43,399 nucleotides of DNA from a virus, in IMG/VR virus record IMGVR_UViG_3300025704_000045, positions 1-43,399 of that record, one strand, 5' to 3'. The notes under the pieces were generated by a model, which worked only from the letters and a program-made list of their open reading frames with translations, was not told the DNA's origin and ran no database searches. Shown piece by piece: positions 7,783-16,300 of this stretch (its first letter is position 1; every line of letters starts with the position of its first letter). The position numbers were made by a program, and so were the translations under genes.

Positions 7783-9194
7783 TGCAACATTTTTACGACG
7801 GACAAATAAGAAGATATCTTACGCAAATGATGCGCATACTAGCAAACTTTCCTGTACAAGACGGAAAAGGTGTGCAAAAAGATGTTCCAGTTACTTACGG
7901 CGATTTAACACGCCAAGTTGCTAATATTATTAGAGAAAACAGTGAAAACAAATTACCTAGTGCGCCGCGAATTGCTGTGTACTTAACTGGACTAGAACTA
8001 GACAAAGATAGACTAACAGATTCAACATATACTCGCAAAACTAATATTAGAGAACGTGCATATGATAGCGAAGCAGGAGAATACTTAAACACACAAGGTA
8101 AGAATTATACAGTTGAACGTTTAATACCAACTCCATACATGATGCGCATTAATGCAGATATCTGGACAAGCAATACAGATCAAAAATTACAATTGCTAGA
8201 ACAAATATTAGTATTGTTTAATCCTAGCTTAGAAATGCAAACTACCGACAACTTTATTGACTGGACAAGTATCAGTGTTGTTAATTTAGAAAATGTACAA
8301 TGGTCAAACAGAAGTGTACCTGTTGGTGTAGACAGTGAAATAGATATTTGTACTATGACATTTAGTATTCCTATCTATATCAGTCCACCTACTAAAGTAC
8401 GAAAAATGGGAGTAATTACTAATATTATTACAAGCATGTTTGACGAAACACTGGGTGATATTGAAAGTGGAGTTAGTGCTCCAGTGCTTAATGCATACGA
8501 CGATTCGCCAAGAGCAGGAATTACAGAAAACGAATTTGGTAGAAAAGCTATATCCGACACTGCTGCTGAAATGGCAAATGTCAACTACAATACATACGGT
8601 GCATTTGTAAGTGGCAACAATGCGCAATTATTTTCCAATGGTATTGTTGGTAATAAGAATTGGAGAGAAATTTTTGAAGCGTTGCCGGGCACATATGCTG
8701 CTGATGTAAGTCGTATATATTTCACTAGTCAAGATAATTCTAAAACTGTTACAGGAACGTTTACACTAAGTCCGTTTGATGAAACAACAATATTAATAAA
8801 CTGGGACACAGATAGTTTTCCAAGCGACACTGTAATTGCAGGACGTACAAGTATAGATTATATCATTGACCCTACTAATTACAATCCTACTCCAATTAAA
8901 ACACCTGGTGTGAGACTATTGCTATTAGACGATGTTGGTAATGCAGATGCTACTGAATCACCAACAGCATGGCAAAACACAGATACTACTGCAACCGTTG
9001 CAAGTGCAAATGATATTATCGAATGGGATGGTTCTAAATGGAATACAGTATTCGATGCAAGTGCTGCTACTGATGTCACATACACTACTAATTTAAATAC
9101 AAGCGTACAGTATCGATTTAATAACGACGAATGGTTATTAAGTATCGATGGCGACTACCCTGTAGGAACTTGGCGTGTTGAACTAGCAGGATAA
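7782..9194 (+). CDS. 15: Proximal tail sheath stabilisation protein gp15
   Basis: gp15 caps the finished tail and joins it to the head. The N-terminal 210 or so residues show the family pattern: FYDGQIRRYLTQMMRILANF, then VPVTYGDLTRQVANIIRENS, YTVERLIPTPYMMRINADIW, LQLLEQILVLFNPSLE and IPVGVDSEID shifted as VPVGVDSEIDICTMTFSIPI. These match T4 gp15 (FY..RRY, QIL..F.P). At 470 aa it is much longer than T4 gp15 (272 aa). The extra C-terminal half is Thr/Asp-rich and has EWDGSKWNTVF and QYRFNNDEWLLS modules like those in gp14 and gp18. It starts at an ATG overlapping the gp14 stop by one base (translational coupling). Confidence 0.85.
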   Translation: MQHFYDGQIRRYLTQMMRILANFPVQDGKGVQKDVPVTYGDLTRQVANIIRENSENKLPSAPRIAVYLTGLELDKDRLTDSTYTRKTNIRERAYDSEAGEYLNTQGKNYTVERLIPTPYMMRINADIWTSNTDQKLQLLEQILVLFNPSLEMQTTDNFIDWTSISVVNLENVQWSNRSVPVGVDSEIDICTMTFSIPIYISPPTKVRKMGVITNIITSMFDETLGDIESGVSAPVLNAYDDSPRAGITENEFGRKAISDTAAEMANVNYNTYGAFVSGNNAQLFSNGIVGNKNWREIFEALPGTYAADVSRIYFTSQDNSKTVTGTFTLSPFDETTILINWDTDSFPSDTVIAGRTSIDYIIDPTNYNPTPIKTPGVRLLLLDDVGNADATESPTAWQNTDTTATVASANDIIEWDGSKWNTVFDASAATDVTYTTNLNTSVQYRFNNDEWLLSIDGDYPVGTWRVELAG

Positions 9195-9242
9195 TTGTCC
9201 AAATAGCGTGTATTAAGACATACTCGTCTGCTAATTATATGT

Positions 9243-9683
9243 ATGAACAATCGTATTACATGTAGCGGTGCGCTATTTTACACACTAGATACAAATAGAT
9301 TTTTATTTCTGCACAGGGCGCAAGGCAAGCGTAATAATTTGTGGGGACTCGTTGGCGGCACAAACGAAGGTGCCGAAACTCCGTGGGAAGGTTTAAAAAG
9401 AGAAATTGAGGAAGAAATTGGATTTGTTCCTGATATTAAAAAAACACTTCCTTTGGAAAGTTTTATTTCACCTGACAGTAGGTTTTATTTTCATACATAT
9501 CTTTGTGTTATTCAAGAAGAATTTATTCCTAAACTTAATAATGAACACGATGGATATGCTTGGTGCAGTTTTACTAAGTGGCCAAAACCGTTGCACCACG
9601 GCTTGCGCAACACACTTCAAAGTAAAATTAATCTTACTAAGCTAGATACTGTATTTCAAACTATAAATCTTCTTGACAAATAA
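9243..9683 (+). CDS. Nudix hydrolase
   Basis: A 146-aa protein with a perfect Nudix box at residues 39-61 (G, five residues, E45, then R53-E-I-E-E-E-I-G), which binds Mg2+ and hydrolyses nucleoside diphosphates linked to another group. The C-terminal WCSFTKWPKPLHHGLRNTL is typical of GDP-mannose-hydrolase or MutT-like members. The substrate cannot be read from sequence; given the next genes, a nucleotide-sugar or housecleaning role is possible. It follows gp15 by 48 bp with no clear late promoter and a poor ribosome site. Its last codons contain the -35 box of the promoter for hldE. Confidence 0.85.
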   Translation: MNNRITCSGALFYTLDTNRFLFLHRAQGKRNNLWGLVGGTNEGAETPWEGLKREIEEEIGFVPDIKKTLPLESFISPDSRFYFHTYLCVIQEEFIPKLNNEHDGYAWCSFTKWPKPLHHGLRNTLQSKINLTKLDTVFQTINLLDK

Positions 9684-9701
9684 CTCAAAAGAAAGTATAA
9701 T
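9673..9701 (+). promoter_or_regulatory. Perfect consensus sigma70 promoter at hldE
   Basis: TTGACA (9673-9678), a 17-bp spacer and TATAAT (9696-9701) match the consensus in all 12 hexamer bases with optimal spacing. The canonical start point, seven bases past the -10 box, is 9708, which is exactly the A of the hldE ATG. The transcript would therefore be leaderless. The -35 box overlaps the last codons of the Nudix gene. Confidence 0.8.
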
Positions 9702-9707
9702 AGCGTT

Positions 9708-10844
9708 ATGAAAGTATTAATTATTGGCGACATAATAATCGACAAATATATCTATGGAACAAGCACACGTTTAAGTCCTGAGGCTCCTGTGCCTGTAGTA
9801 GCACAAAAACATGTTGTAGAAACTACAGGCGGCGCAGGGCTTGTTTACGAAAACTTAAAAAGTCTCGGTGTTGATGTTGAGCTGTTTGAGTATGCATCTA
9901 AAAAATGTGTAAAGACTCGTGTTATGTGTGACGGACATTATGTTACACGCATAGACGACGATCATTATGCAGACGGCGTTGAAGTTTGCAACACAATTCT
10001 TCGCAACGACTTTAGCAAATACGAGTATGTAATACTAAGCGATTACAACAAAGGTGTATTAGACGAGTCTATTAAGATTATCGAACATCTTAATAAATTT
10101 GGATGCCGTGTAATTGTTGATCCTAAGTCACATGCAGAAAACTACGAAGGTGCATGGTTAGTTAAACCCAACGAAAAGGAATTTCAAGAATACTTCCTTA
10201 ATTGGCACGGTAATATTATTACAACAAGAGCAGGCAAAAGTGTTGTTGCTAAGATCGACAATGAAGTTTACGAAGTAGATGTTGACACTGTTGAAGTTAG
10301 TGATGTAACTGGTGCTGGAGACTGTTTCCTAGCTGCATTTGTTTATGCCCTTACAAAAGATTATGATTACAAAAAAGCAATTGAACTAGCAGTTAAAGGC
10401 TCACGCGAAAGTGTTCAGCACACGGGCACGTATACGCTTGCTGTAAGCGACTTGGAAGAAAGAGTAGTGTTTACTAACGGAGTGTTTGATATACTGCACA
10501 AGGGTCATTTTGAGCTCTTAGCAGAAGCACGTACACTGGGTGATAAACTAATTGTAGGCATTAACAGCGATGCTAGTGTAAAGCGTCTTAAAGGCGAAAC
10601 TAGACCTATTAACAACCAAATGAAACGTATCAGTCAATTAGAAATATTGTCGTGGGTAGATCAAGTAATCGTGTTTCACGAAGATACACCTTACGAATTA
10701 ATTAAGGAATTAAAACCGCATGTTATTGTTAAAGGCGGCGACTATACAGTAGAACAAGTTGTTGGACACGACTTAGCAGATGTACATCTAGTACAAACTG
10801 TAGAAGGTTATTCAACAACTGGCATTATAGAAGCAAGTAAATAA
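9708..10844 (+). CDS. hldE: Bifunctional heptose-7-phosphate kinase / heptose-1-phosphate adenylyltransferase
   Basis: HldE phosphorylates D-glycero-D-manno-heptose 7-phosphate at O-1 and, after GmhB action, transfers AMP to heptose 1-phosphate to form ADP-heptose. The N-terminal ribokinase-like domain (1 to about 240) begins VLIIGDIIIDKYIYG, has the RLSPEAPVPVV substrate region and ends with the catalytic DVTGAGD (199-205, D205). The C-terminal cytidylyltransferase-like domain (from about 252) has FTNGVFDILHKGH with H264 and H267, and KRLKGETRPIN. At 378 aa it is compact against about 477 in E. coli, mostly by kinase shortening, but all motifs are present. It is first in the cassette hldE-oxygenase-hldD-cupin-gmhB and has its own sigma70 promoter with no Shine-Dalgarno sequence. 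Confidence 0.93.
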   Translation: MKVLIIGDIIIDKYIYGTSTRLSPEAPVPVVAQKHVVETTGGAGLVYENLKSLGVDVELFEYASKKCVKTRVMCDGHYVTRIDDDHYADGVEVCNTILRNDFSKYEYVILSDYNKGVLDESIKIIEHLNKFGCRVIVDPKSHAENYEGAWLVKPNEKEFQEYFLNWHGNIITTRAGKSVVAKIDNEVYEVDVDTVEVSDVTGAGDCFLAAFVYALTKDYDYKKAIELAVKGSRESVQHTGTYTLAVSDLEERVVFTNGVFDILHKGHFELLAEARTLGDKLIVGINSDASVKRLKGETRPINNQMKRISQLEILSWVDQVIVFHEDTPYELIKELKPHVIVKGGDYTVEQVVGHDLADVHLVQTVEGYSTTGIIEASK

Positions 10845-10868
10845 GAGAATTATGGAGAATTTTAATAA

Positions 10869-11498
10869 ATGACCAATGATGTATTTGTATTTGATGACAT
10901 TGTGCCAGAGTGGTTATATGAGTCTATTAAAAAAAATATTTTATCAATACCAGTAACGTGCCAACATCATGGCATTGGACCTGATGTAGGTCACTCTTTT
11001 TTTAGTAAAATATGGCCGTTATTTGGATTACACGAAATTCCGTGGGAATACAAAGCAACATTTGCTGCACTTAATGATTCTAGAAATAAATTGAGCAAAG
11101 AAGACGAAGTATTGCCATTGCACTTAATTCAGTGTCAACTTAATCTAACTACAAAAACCTTAGTAGGAGGAGTACATGCAGATATGGGGCCTCCGGCATG
11201 GACCATGGTGCATCTTATTTCTGGTGACACTGGCATGGACTTCTGGACTGATTATCCCGATAACGGTGGCAGAAAAATATGCGAAGTAGATTATAAAGAT
11301 AACCGTTGTATCATATTTCCAAGTGATATATGGCATCGAGGAATTCCCACAATTGATGTCGAGCCTCGTATAACTTTGGGTTATATATTTGGTGGGCCGC
11401 CGCAGAGCCAGCACGAACACGATAACAATATAATAAGTCCTATATTTAAAAAAGATTGGAGTAACAAATTAATGAAAACAGCTGAGAGAAACAAATGA
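10869..11498 (+). CDS. 2-oxoglutarate/Fe(II)-dependent oxygenase-like protein
   Basis: A 209-aa protein with the iron-binding facial triad H103-A-D105 (GGVHADMG) and H156 (IWHRGIP), plus the 2OG-binding arginine R167 (EPRITLGYIFGG), spaced as in prolyl-hydroxylase or phytanoyl-type oxygenases. Such enzymes hydroxylate proteins, sugars, lipids or bases. The substrate is not visible here. Its place inside the heptose cassette (24 bp after hldE, ATGA overlap with hldD) suggests a sugar or LPS-core target; Kdo 3-hydroxylase and LpxO are known precedents for this chemistry in LPS. GGAG lies 13 bases before ATG, a long spacing. The oxygenase assignment is good; the role is inferred. Confidence 0.72.
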   Translation: MTNDVFVFDDIVPEWLYESIKKNILSIPVTCQHHGIGPDVGHSFFSKIWPLFGLHEIPWEYKATFAALNDSRNKLSKEDEVLPLHLIQCQLNLTTKTLVGGVHADMGPPAWTMVHLISGDTGMDFWTDYPDNGGRKICEVDYKDNRCIIFPSDIWHRGIPTIDVEPRITLGYIFGGPPQSQHEHDNNIISPIFKKDWSNKLMKTAERNK

Positions 11499-12319
11499 AA
11501 ATATTAGTTACTGGACATAAAGGATTTATTGGATCGAACATTGCATTATATTTGCAATCGCAAGGACACGATGTAGAAGGTTGGGAGTGGGAACCTGGTA
11601 TTATTCCCAGTACAGAGGATTACGACTGGTGTATACATACAGGTGCTATTAGTAGTACAACATATACGGATGTAAATCAGATACTAGAACAAAACTTTGA
11701 GTTTACTGTAAGATTAGCACAAGTGTGTGAAAACTTTGGTACTAATTTACAATACGCTAGTAGTGCTAGTGTTTATGGACCCACTGAACACTTTACAGAA
11801 AATGGTCCATTGCTCCCGCAAAGTCCTTATGCTTGGAGTAAGTACCTGTTTGATAGATTTTTAGGTCAATTTCAAGACGAGTTTGAAATTATTATTCAAG
11901 GATTCCGTTACTTTAATGTTTATGGACAAGGCGAAGAACACAAAGAAGATCAAGCAAGTCCAGTAAGTAAATTCACACATCAAGCAAAAGATTTAGGGGT
12001 TGTGACATTATTTGAAGACAGTGAAAAATATCTAAGAGATTTCGTATGTGTCGACGATATATGCAAACTACATGAAAAAATGTTCGAAGTGACTCAATCG
12101 GGAATTTTTAACGTGGGCACAGGTGTTCCTGTAAGTTTTGATACTGTTGGCAGAACAATTGCTAAAAAGTACAATTCAGATATTAGGTATATTCCTATGC
12201 CAGAAAATATTAAGTCGCAATATCAAAAGTATACCTGCGCAAACTTAACTAATTTAAATAGTGTAGTAGATATGCAATGGACAAATGTAGAGGATTATAT
12301 AAATGCAAGAACCAACTAG
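11495..12319 (+). CDS. hldD: ADP-L-glycero-D-manno-heptose 6-epimerase
   Basis: HldD inverts C-6 of ADP-D-glycero-D-manno-heptose to give ADP-L-glycero-D-manno-heptose, the donor for LPS inner core. It is an extended SDR protein with the NAD(P)-binding motif GHKGFIGSN (7-15), the serine segment YASSASVYG, and catalytic Y112-A-W-S-K116. Most specific is GFRYFNVYGQGEEHKEDQAS, which closely follows the HldD signature (RYFNVYGP.E.HKG.MAS). Length is 274 aa against 310 in E. coli. The start overlaps the oxygenase stop (ATGA) with a GAGAG site upstream. General sugar epimerases of the same fold are the alternative, but the signature and neighbours favour HldD. Confidence 0.87.
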   Translation: MKILVTGHKGFIGSNIALYLQSQGHDVEGWEWEPGIIPSTEDYDWCIHTGAISSTTYTDVNQILEQNFEFTVRLAQVCENFGTNLQYASSASVYGPTEHFTENGPLLPQSPYAWSKYLFDRFLGQFQDEFEIIIQGFRYFNVYGQGEEHKEDQASPVSKFTHQAKDLGVVTLFEDSEKYLRDFVCVDDICKLHEKMFEVTQSGIFNVGTGVPVSFDTVGRTIAKKYNSDIRYIPMPENIKSQYQKYTCANLTNLNSVVDMQWTNVEDYINARTN

Positions 12320-12695
12320 ATTACAAGGCGTAGTACCCAAAGGTTGGGGATACGAACTTATTTGGGCCACTAACGATAAGTATTGTGGTAAAATTATGTT
12401 TTTTGAAAAGGAAGGCGCCCAATTCAGCATGCACTTTCACCGAGAAAAGGACGAAACATGGTTTGTAAACACAGGTAAATTCAAAGTACAATGGATTGAC
12501 ACTGATACTGCTGGGCTATATGAAAAAGAATTAAATGAGGGTGATGTTTGGCATAATCCTCCGCTACAGCCACATAGGTTGATTTGTCTACAAGGCAGTT
12601 CTAGCATTACCGAAGTTAGCACAGCTGATAGTGTAGAGGACAATTACAGAGTTGCTCCAGGTGACAGTCAACGGTCAAAGGAAAAAAATGGCTAG
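12303..12695 (+). CDS. Cupin-domain protein (sugar-isomerase-like)
   Basis: A 130-aa single-domain cupin. It opens PKGWGYELIWATNDKYCGK, the start seen in mannose-6-phosphate-isomerase-type cupins, and has metal ligands H44, H46, E51 (MHFHREKDETWF) and H91 (PPLQPHRL). It may isomerise or epimerise a phosphosugar. GmhA, the normal first enzyme of ADP-heptose synthesis, is absent from this window, so this protein could feed the pathway, but no sequence evidence shows that. The start overlaps hldD by 17 bp with AGAGGA eight bases upstream, and its end overlaps gmhB by 8 bp, so it is an integral part of the operon. Confidence 0.75.
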   Translation: MQEPTRLQGVVPKGWGYELIWATNDKYCGKIMFFEKEGAQFSMHFHREKDETWFVNTGKFKVQWIDTDTAGLYEKELNEGDVWHNPPLQPHRLICLQGSSSITEVSTADSVEDNYRVAPGDSQRSKEKNG

Positions 12696-13308
12696 GAGTG
12701 TATTAGACAATGCGTTTGTAAACAATACTAATCAAATTAATGATAGTAGCATTTACAACAAACCGGTAATAGGCCTGGATCGAGATGGTGTATTGAATGT
12801 CGATCTTGGAACATATGTTACCACTCCTATGATGTTTGATCCTATACCGAGTAGTTTAGAAGCTGTTGCATTATTGAGGTCTAAAGGTCATAGGATAGCA
12901 GTTATTACCAATCAAGGAGGAATCGAAAAAGGCTTGATGACTCCAGCTGATGTAGATGCAGTAAATAATAGAATGCTCGAGTTACTGGGACAAGCAGGCT
13001 GTCCTAGTATTGATGCCATCTACTATAGTGCCAGTAGTCGTAAGAATGACATGTATGCTAAACCAAATATCGGAATGTTTAAGCGATGTGAGAAAGAACA
13101 TCCGTATATTAAATTTTCAAAAGGTTTTTTTGTTGGTGACAAACTTAGTGACCTAAAAGCCGCCTTCAAAATAGGTGCTAGACCTATACTGGTTAGAACT
13201 GGGTACGGCCTAGAAACCGAAAAACAATTAAACAAACACGCATACAAACAGATTAAAAAACAAACACTTGTGTTTGATAATCTTTGGGAGTTTGCACAAG
13301 CCCTTTAG
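12688..13308 (+). CDS. gmhB: D,D-heptose 1,7-bisphosphate phosphatase (HAD family)
   Basis: GmhB removes the 7-phosphate from heptose 1,7-bisphosphate between the two HldE steps. Start chosen at the ATG at 12688 (MARSVLDNAF), which has AAAGGA five bases upstream; 12 residues further upstream are in frame without a ribosome site. HAD motifs: GLDRDGVLNVD (nucleophile D31, acid D33), VITNQGGIEKG, the lysine region AKPNIGMFKRC, and FVGDKLSDLKAAFKIGARPILVRTGYG, which matches GmhB and the HisB N-domain. The Cys/His zinc loop of E. coli GmhB before the lysine is replaced by YYSASSRKNDMY, so it is a zinc-free form. Last gene of the cassette, 206 aa. Confidence 0.87.
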   Translation: MARSVLDNAFVNNTNQINDSSIYNKPVIGLDRDGVLNVDLGTYVTTPMMFDPIPSSLEAVALLRSKGHRIAVITNQGGIEKGLMTPADVDAVNNRMLELLGQAGCPSIDAIYYSASSRKNDMYAKPNIGMFKRCEKEHPYIKFSKGFFVGDKLSDLKAAFKIGARPILVRTGYGLETEKQLNKHAYKQIKKQTLVFDNLWEFAQAL

Positions 13309-13316
13309 GCTTGTGC
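13294..13316. terminator. Bidirectional hairpin at convergent gene ends
   Basis: GCACAAGCC (13294-13302), loop CTTTA, and GGCTTGTGC (13308-13316) form a perfect 9-bp GC-rich stem. Its loop and edge hold both stop codons: TAG of gmhB (13306-13308) and, on the other strand, TAA of the 1939-aa gene (13305-13307). No strong U-tract follows on either strand, so termination may need a factor. Confidence 0.65.
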
Positions 13317-16300
13317 TTCGCCCCATCTTAGAATAATATTTGCATCAGTTGCTGCGCCGCCAACTTTATATACGTTAAGTGCTAGTACATCTGGACCATT
13401 TGGATATGTTCCTCTACCACCTAACGGTGTATTAGTAAGTTCTTTCAACTGTGATAAGTCTAAACTAGCACGTTCTCCAGGTGTAGCAATGAATGAAAAT
13501 ACTGTTTCTCCAGGCTGTGCATACGGTGGTTGTACAAACGTAAATTCTACTGTACCTGTGCCCACTGGGAGTGTTCCAGTAAACGCATTATTAAACTGCA
13601 CTTCATAGTACTCTGTGCCGCCGAAGTCTAACAAGTTTACACTGTTAACCAATGTGTTTGCAGGGAATGTAACACTGCCGCCGTTGGATAGTTCTGTACC
13701 GATTCCTGCACCTGATATTTCAAAACTTGCTTTATCAAAATATGCAAAGTTTCTGTTAACCAACGCTTCATTAGCAGTTAAGACTGAAAACGCACTTCCA
13801 GTGCCGGCACTTGTTTGACCTTGGGTTCTTCGACTTAATCTAAAATAACCATAACTGCCACTGATATACACATCAGTGATAGTAGTATTTGCATCAATGT
13901 TAGAACCTGTAATAGTTTTACCTAAAACTGGCGCCCTAGATGTAGTTCCGAATGTAGTTTGATAATCTGCTGTATCAATGTATACGTAATCTCTATTATT
14001 TGGACTGTTGTATATGCCTGAATTAATATCTGCACTAATTGCACTTTGAGCTGTAGCTGTTGCAGTTGTTGCAGCATCACCTGTTGACCAGTTAACACTA
14101 CCACCTGAAGCAATTTGTGCAAAACTTGGCTGTCCACCTTGTGCAACACCACTTAGTCCTGTCCAGCCAATGTCTGCTGGATTTAATGGATAGTTTTGCG
14201 GATTAAGAATTCCTTCAACAACAATGCCACCCGTAATATCATTAGTTCCGTCAGTGCCATCTGATGTAACTTCAATTCCTTGTAGTAGTAACTGCGCTCT
14301 GTTTAGTAGTTCTCTTTCACCTAAATCACCAATAAGTGCATTTGATACACTTGGTGCCAATCTAATTAAGAAAGCACTTTGTTTAGTAGTACTAACGTTT
14401 ACTTGATTTTCTGCGTAGGAGAAAATATAACCTCTATCATCATCAAACATACCATCTGTAATAAACGCACTACCCCAGTGACTAATCAATGGTGTAATTG
14501 TTTGAGATATTAATACAACGCCGGTTCTGTCAGTGTGCGTTGTTGCTATACCTGCTGTATAACTGCGTGTTGCTCCTGCTTGGAAATTTGTAAATGTTGC
14601 ACCACGAGTTACACCTGTTAACGTATTAGTAGTTTTATTGTTACCGGTAAACGTCATAATTTCGTTGTCAACATAAACTGTGCCATAGTCCGGGAAGAAA
14701 CTACTATCTGTTAATGGTATTGTAACTTGACTTGCATCGAGTGCTGCTGCAAGTTTGCCACTCGGTCCTTCATTACTAACTTCATAACGCACAGGCAAGT
14801 TACCTGAACGCATAAACGCTTCTGTGTTTACGTTTGAGTTACGCATTCTGTGTGCAAATACAAAGTTACCATCTGCACCACGTAGCATAAAGTCAATGAA
14901 ACCTGCACCGTACCAACTGTATTGAATGCCGATCATCTGCATCTTAGCAATGTCAATATCGTAACCACTTGGTCCGGTGCCGTCCAATTTATCTAGATTA
15001 AAGTCTTTTTGTTTTGTTTTCTTGTCAACAATTAAGTTAGCCTTAGCGCCGGCAATGTTTACAACTCCGCGGAAGTCTGGTGTAACTGTAATTTCAGTTT
15101 GACTGTTAACGTGACTTACAACATGTGTCATACCTTTGATAATAATTCTATCTCCGGCTTTTAATTGATCTTGGAATCTAGTATTTGTGCCTGCTACTAG
15201 GTTATCATCCACGCTTAGGGCAATTGTTCCTGCAAGTTGTCTTGTACCTGTACGTTGTGCTACACTAATTTGCGTTCCGTCAAACTCCCAGAAAATCCCA
15301 TTTTGATCATCAAAGATACCAGAACGCACTGTAGCACCATGCCAACTAACAACACTCATTTGTGAACCAAACCCTAATACTGCTTCAGTTGCTCCTAGTC
15401 TACGCTGTGCTCGAACTGTAAATCTACGTTCGTCTAGTACACTTTCAACAGTATAATCAAATACTGGCGGTACTACTGTTCCAGGGCCACTGTTGTATCC
15501 GGGAGTTTCTACTCCAAGAATTCTAACAACTCCGCCAACTTGTACTCCGTGATCATTGTCGTCTGTTTCAACTGTAATTAGTGATCCTACTTCTACACCG
15601 CCTGCTGTCAAACTACGCAGATCGTAACTTGGTGCAAACAATGCACCAGTAGTATACATAATACCTTTACCTGACTGATAACGAATATACTTTTTACTTT
15701 GACGTATTGCTTGCGCACCGTGTTGCGGACCGCCTGTTCCTAACTGTACTCCGCCGTCATACGGTCTGTGTACAAAGAAACTATCTGGTCTTGAATATAA
15801 TGTGCCTAATATACTAGATGTTGTTGCATCAATTGTTCCAACTGCTCTTGCTTGATATCTTAATTTGTTTACAGCAGGTATATCTGTAACAAAGAACGAT
15901 CCTGCTGATAATGCATGATTATTAACTCCGTCGTCTGATGCAGATGTTACAATAAATGTGTCTCCTGGGACAAGACCATGTGCATTATTTAATGTAATTT
16001 CTAATGTTGCCAAAGCGCCATATGTAATTACTGCATTTTTAGAAATTGTACTACTAGTAGCCTCTGTCACAATTAATGTACTTATAAGTCTTATAATATC
16101 TCCTGATATAGCAGAATCAAAATTTGTAGAAATGCCTGTAATTTCTCCTGTTTCAGAATCAACACTAGTAACACTTATATCAATATCGTGTAAAGGCGAT
16201 ACACCATCAAGCGTTGGTCCGTTTATTCTAAATGTGTTTCCTACAGCATAATTGATGCTACCTAGATCAACTGTAATATTTGAATATGTACCATTTTCTC

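Noticed and set aside
10852-10872. Six-codon frame ATGGAG... ending in TGA overlapping the oxygenase start
   Set aside because: It could be a leader peptide coupling translation, but it is too short to support from sequence alone.
11495-12319. hldD considered as GDP-mannose or UDP-glucose epimerase
   Set aside because: The RYFNVYG..EEHK...AS stretch is the HldD pattern and the gene sits with hldE and gmhB.
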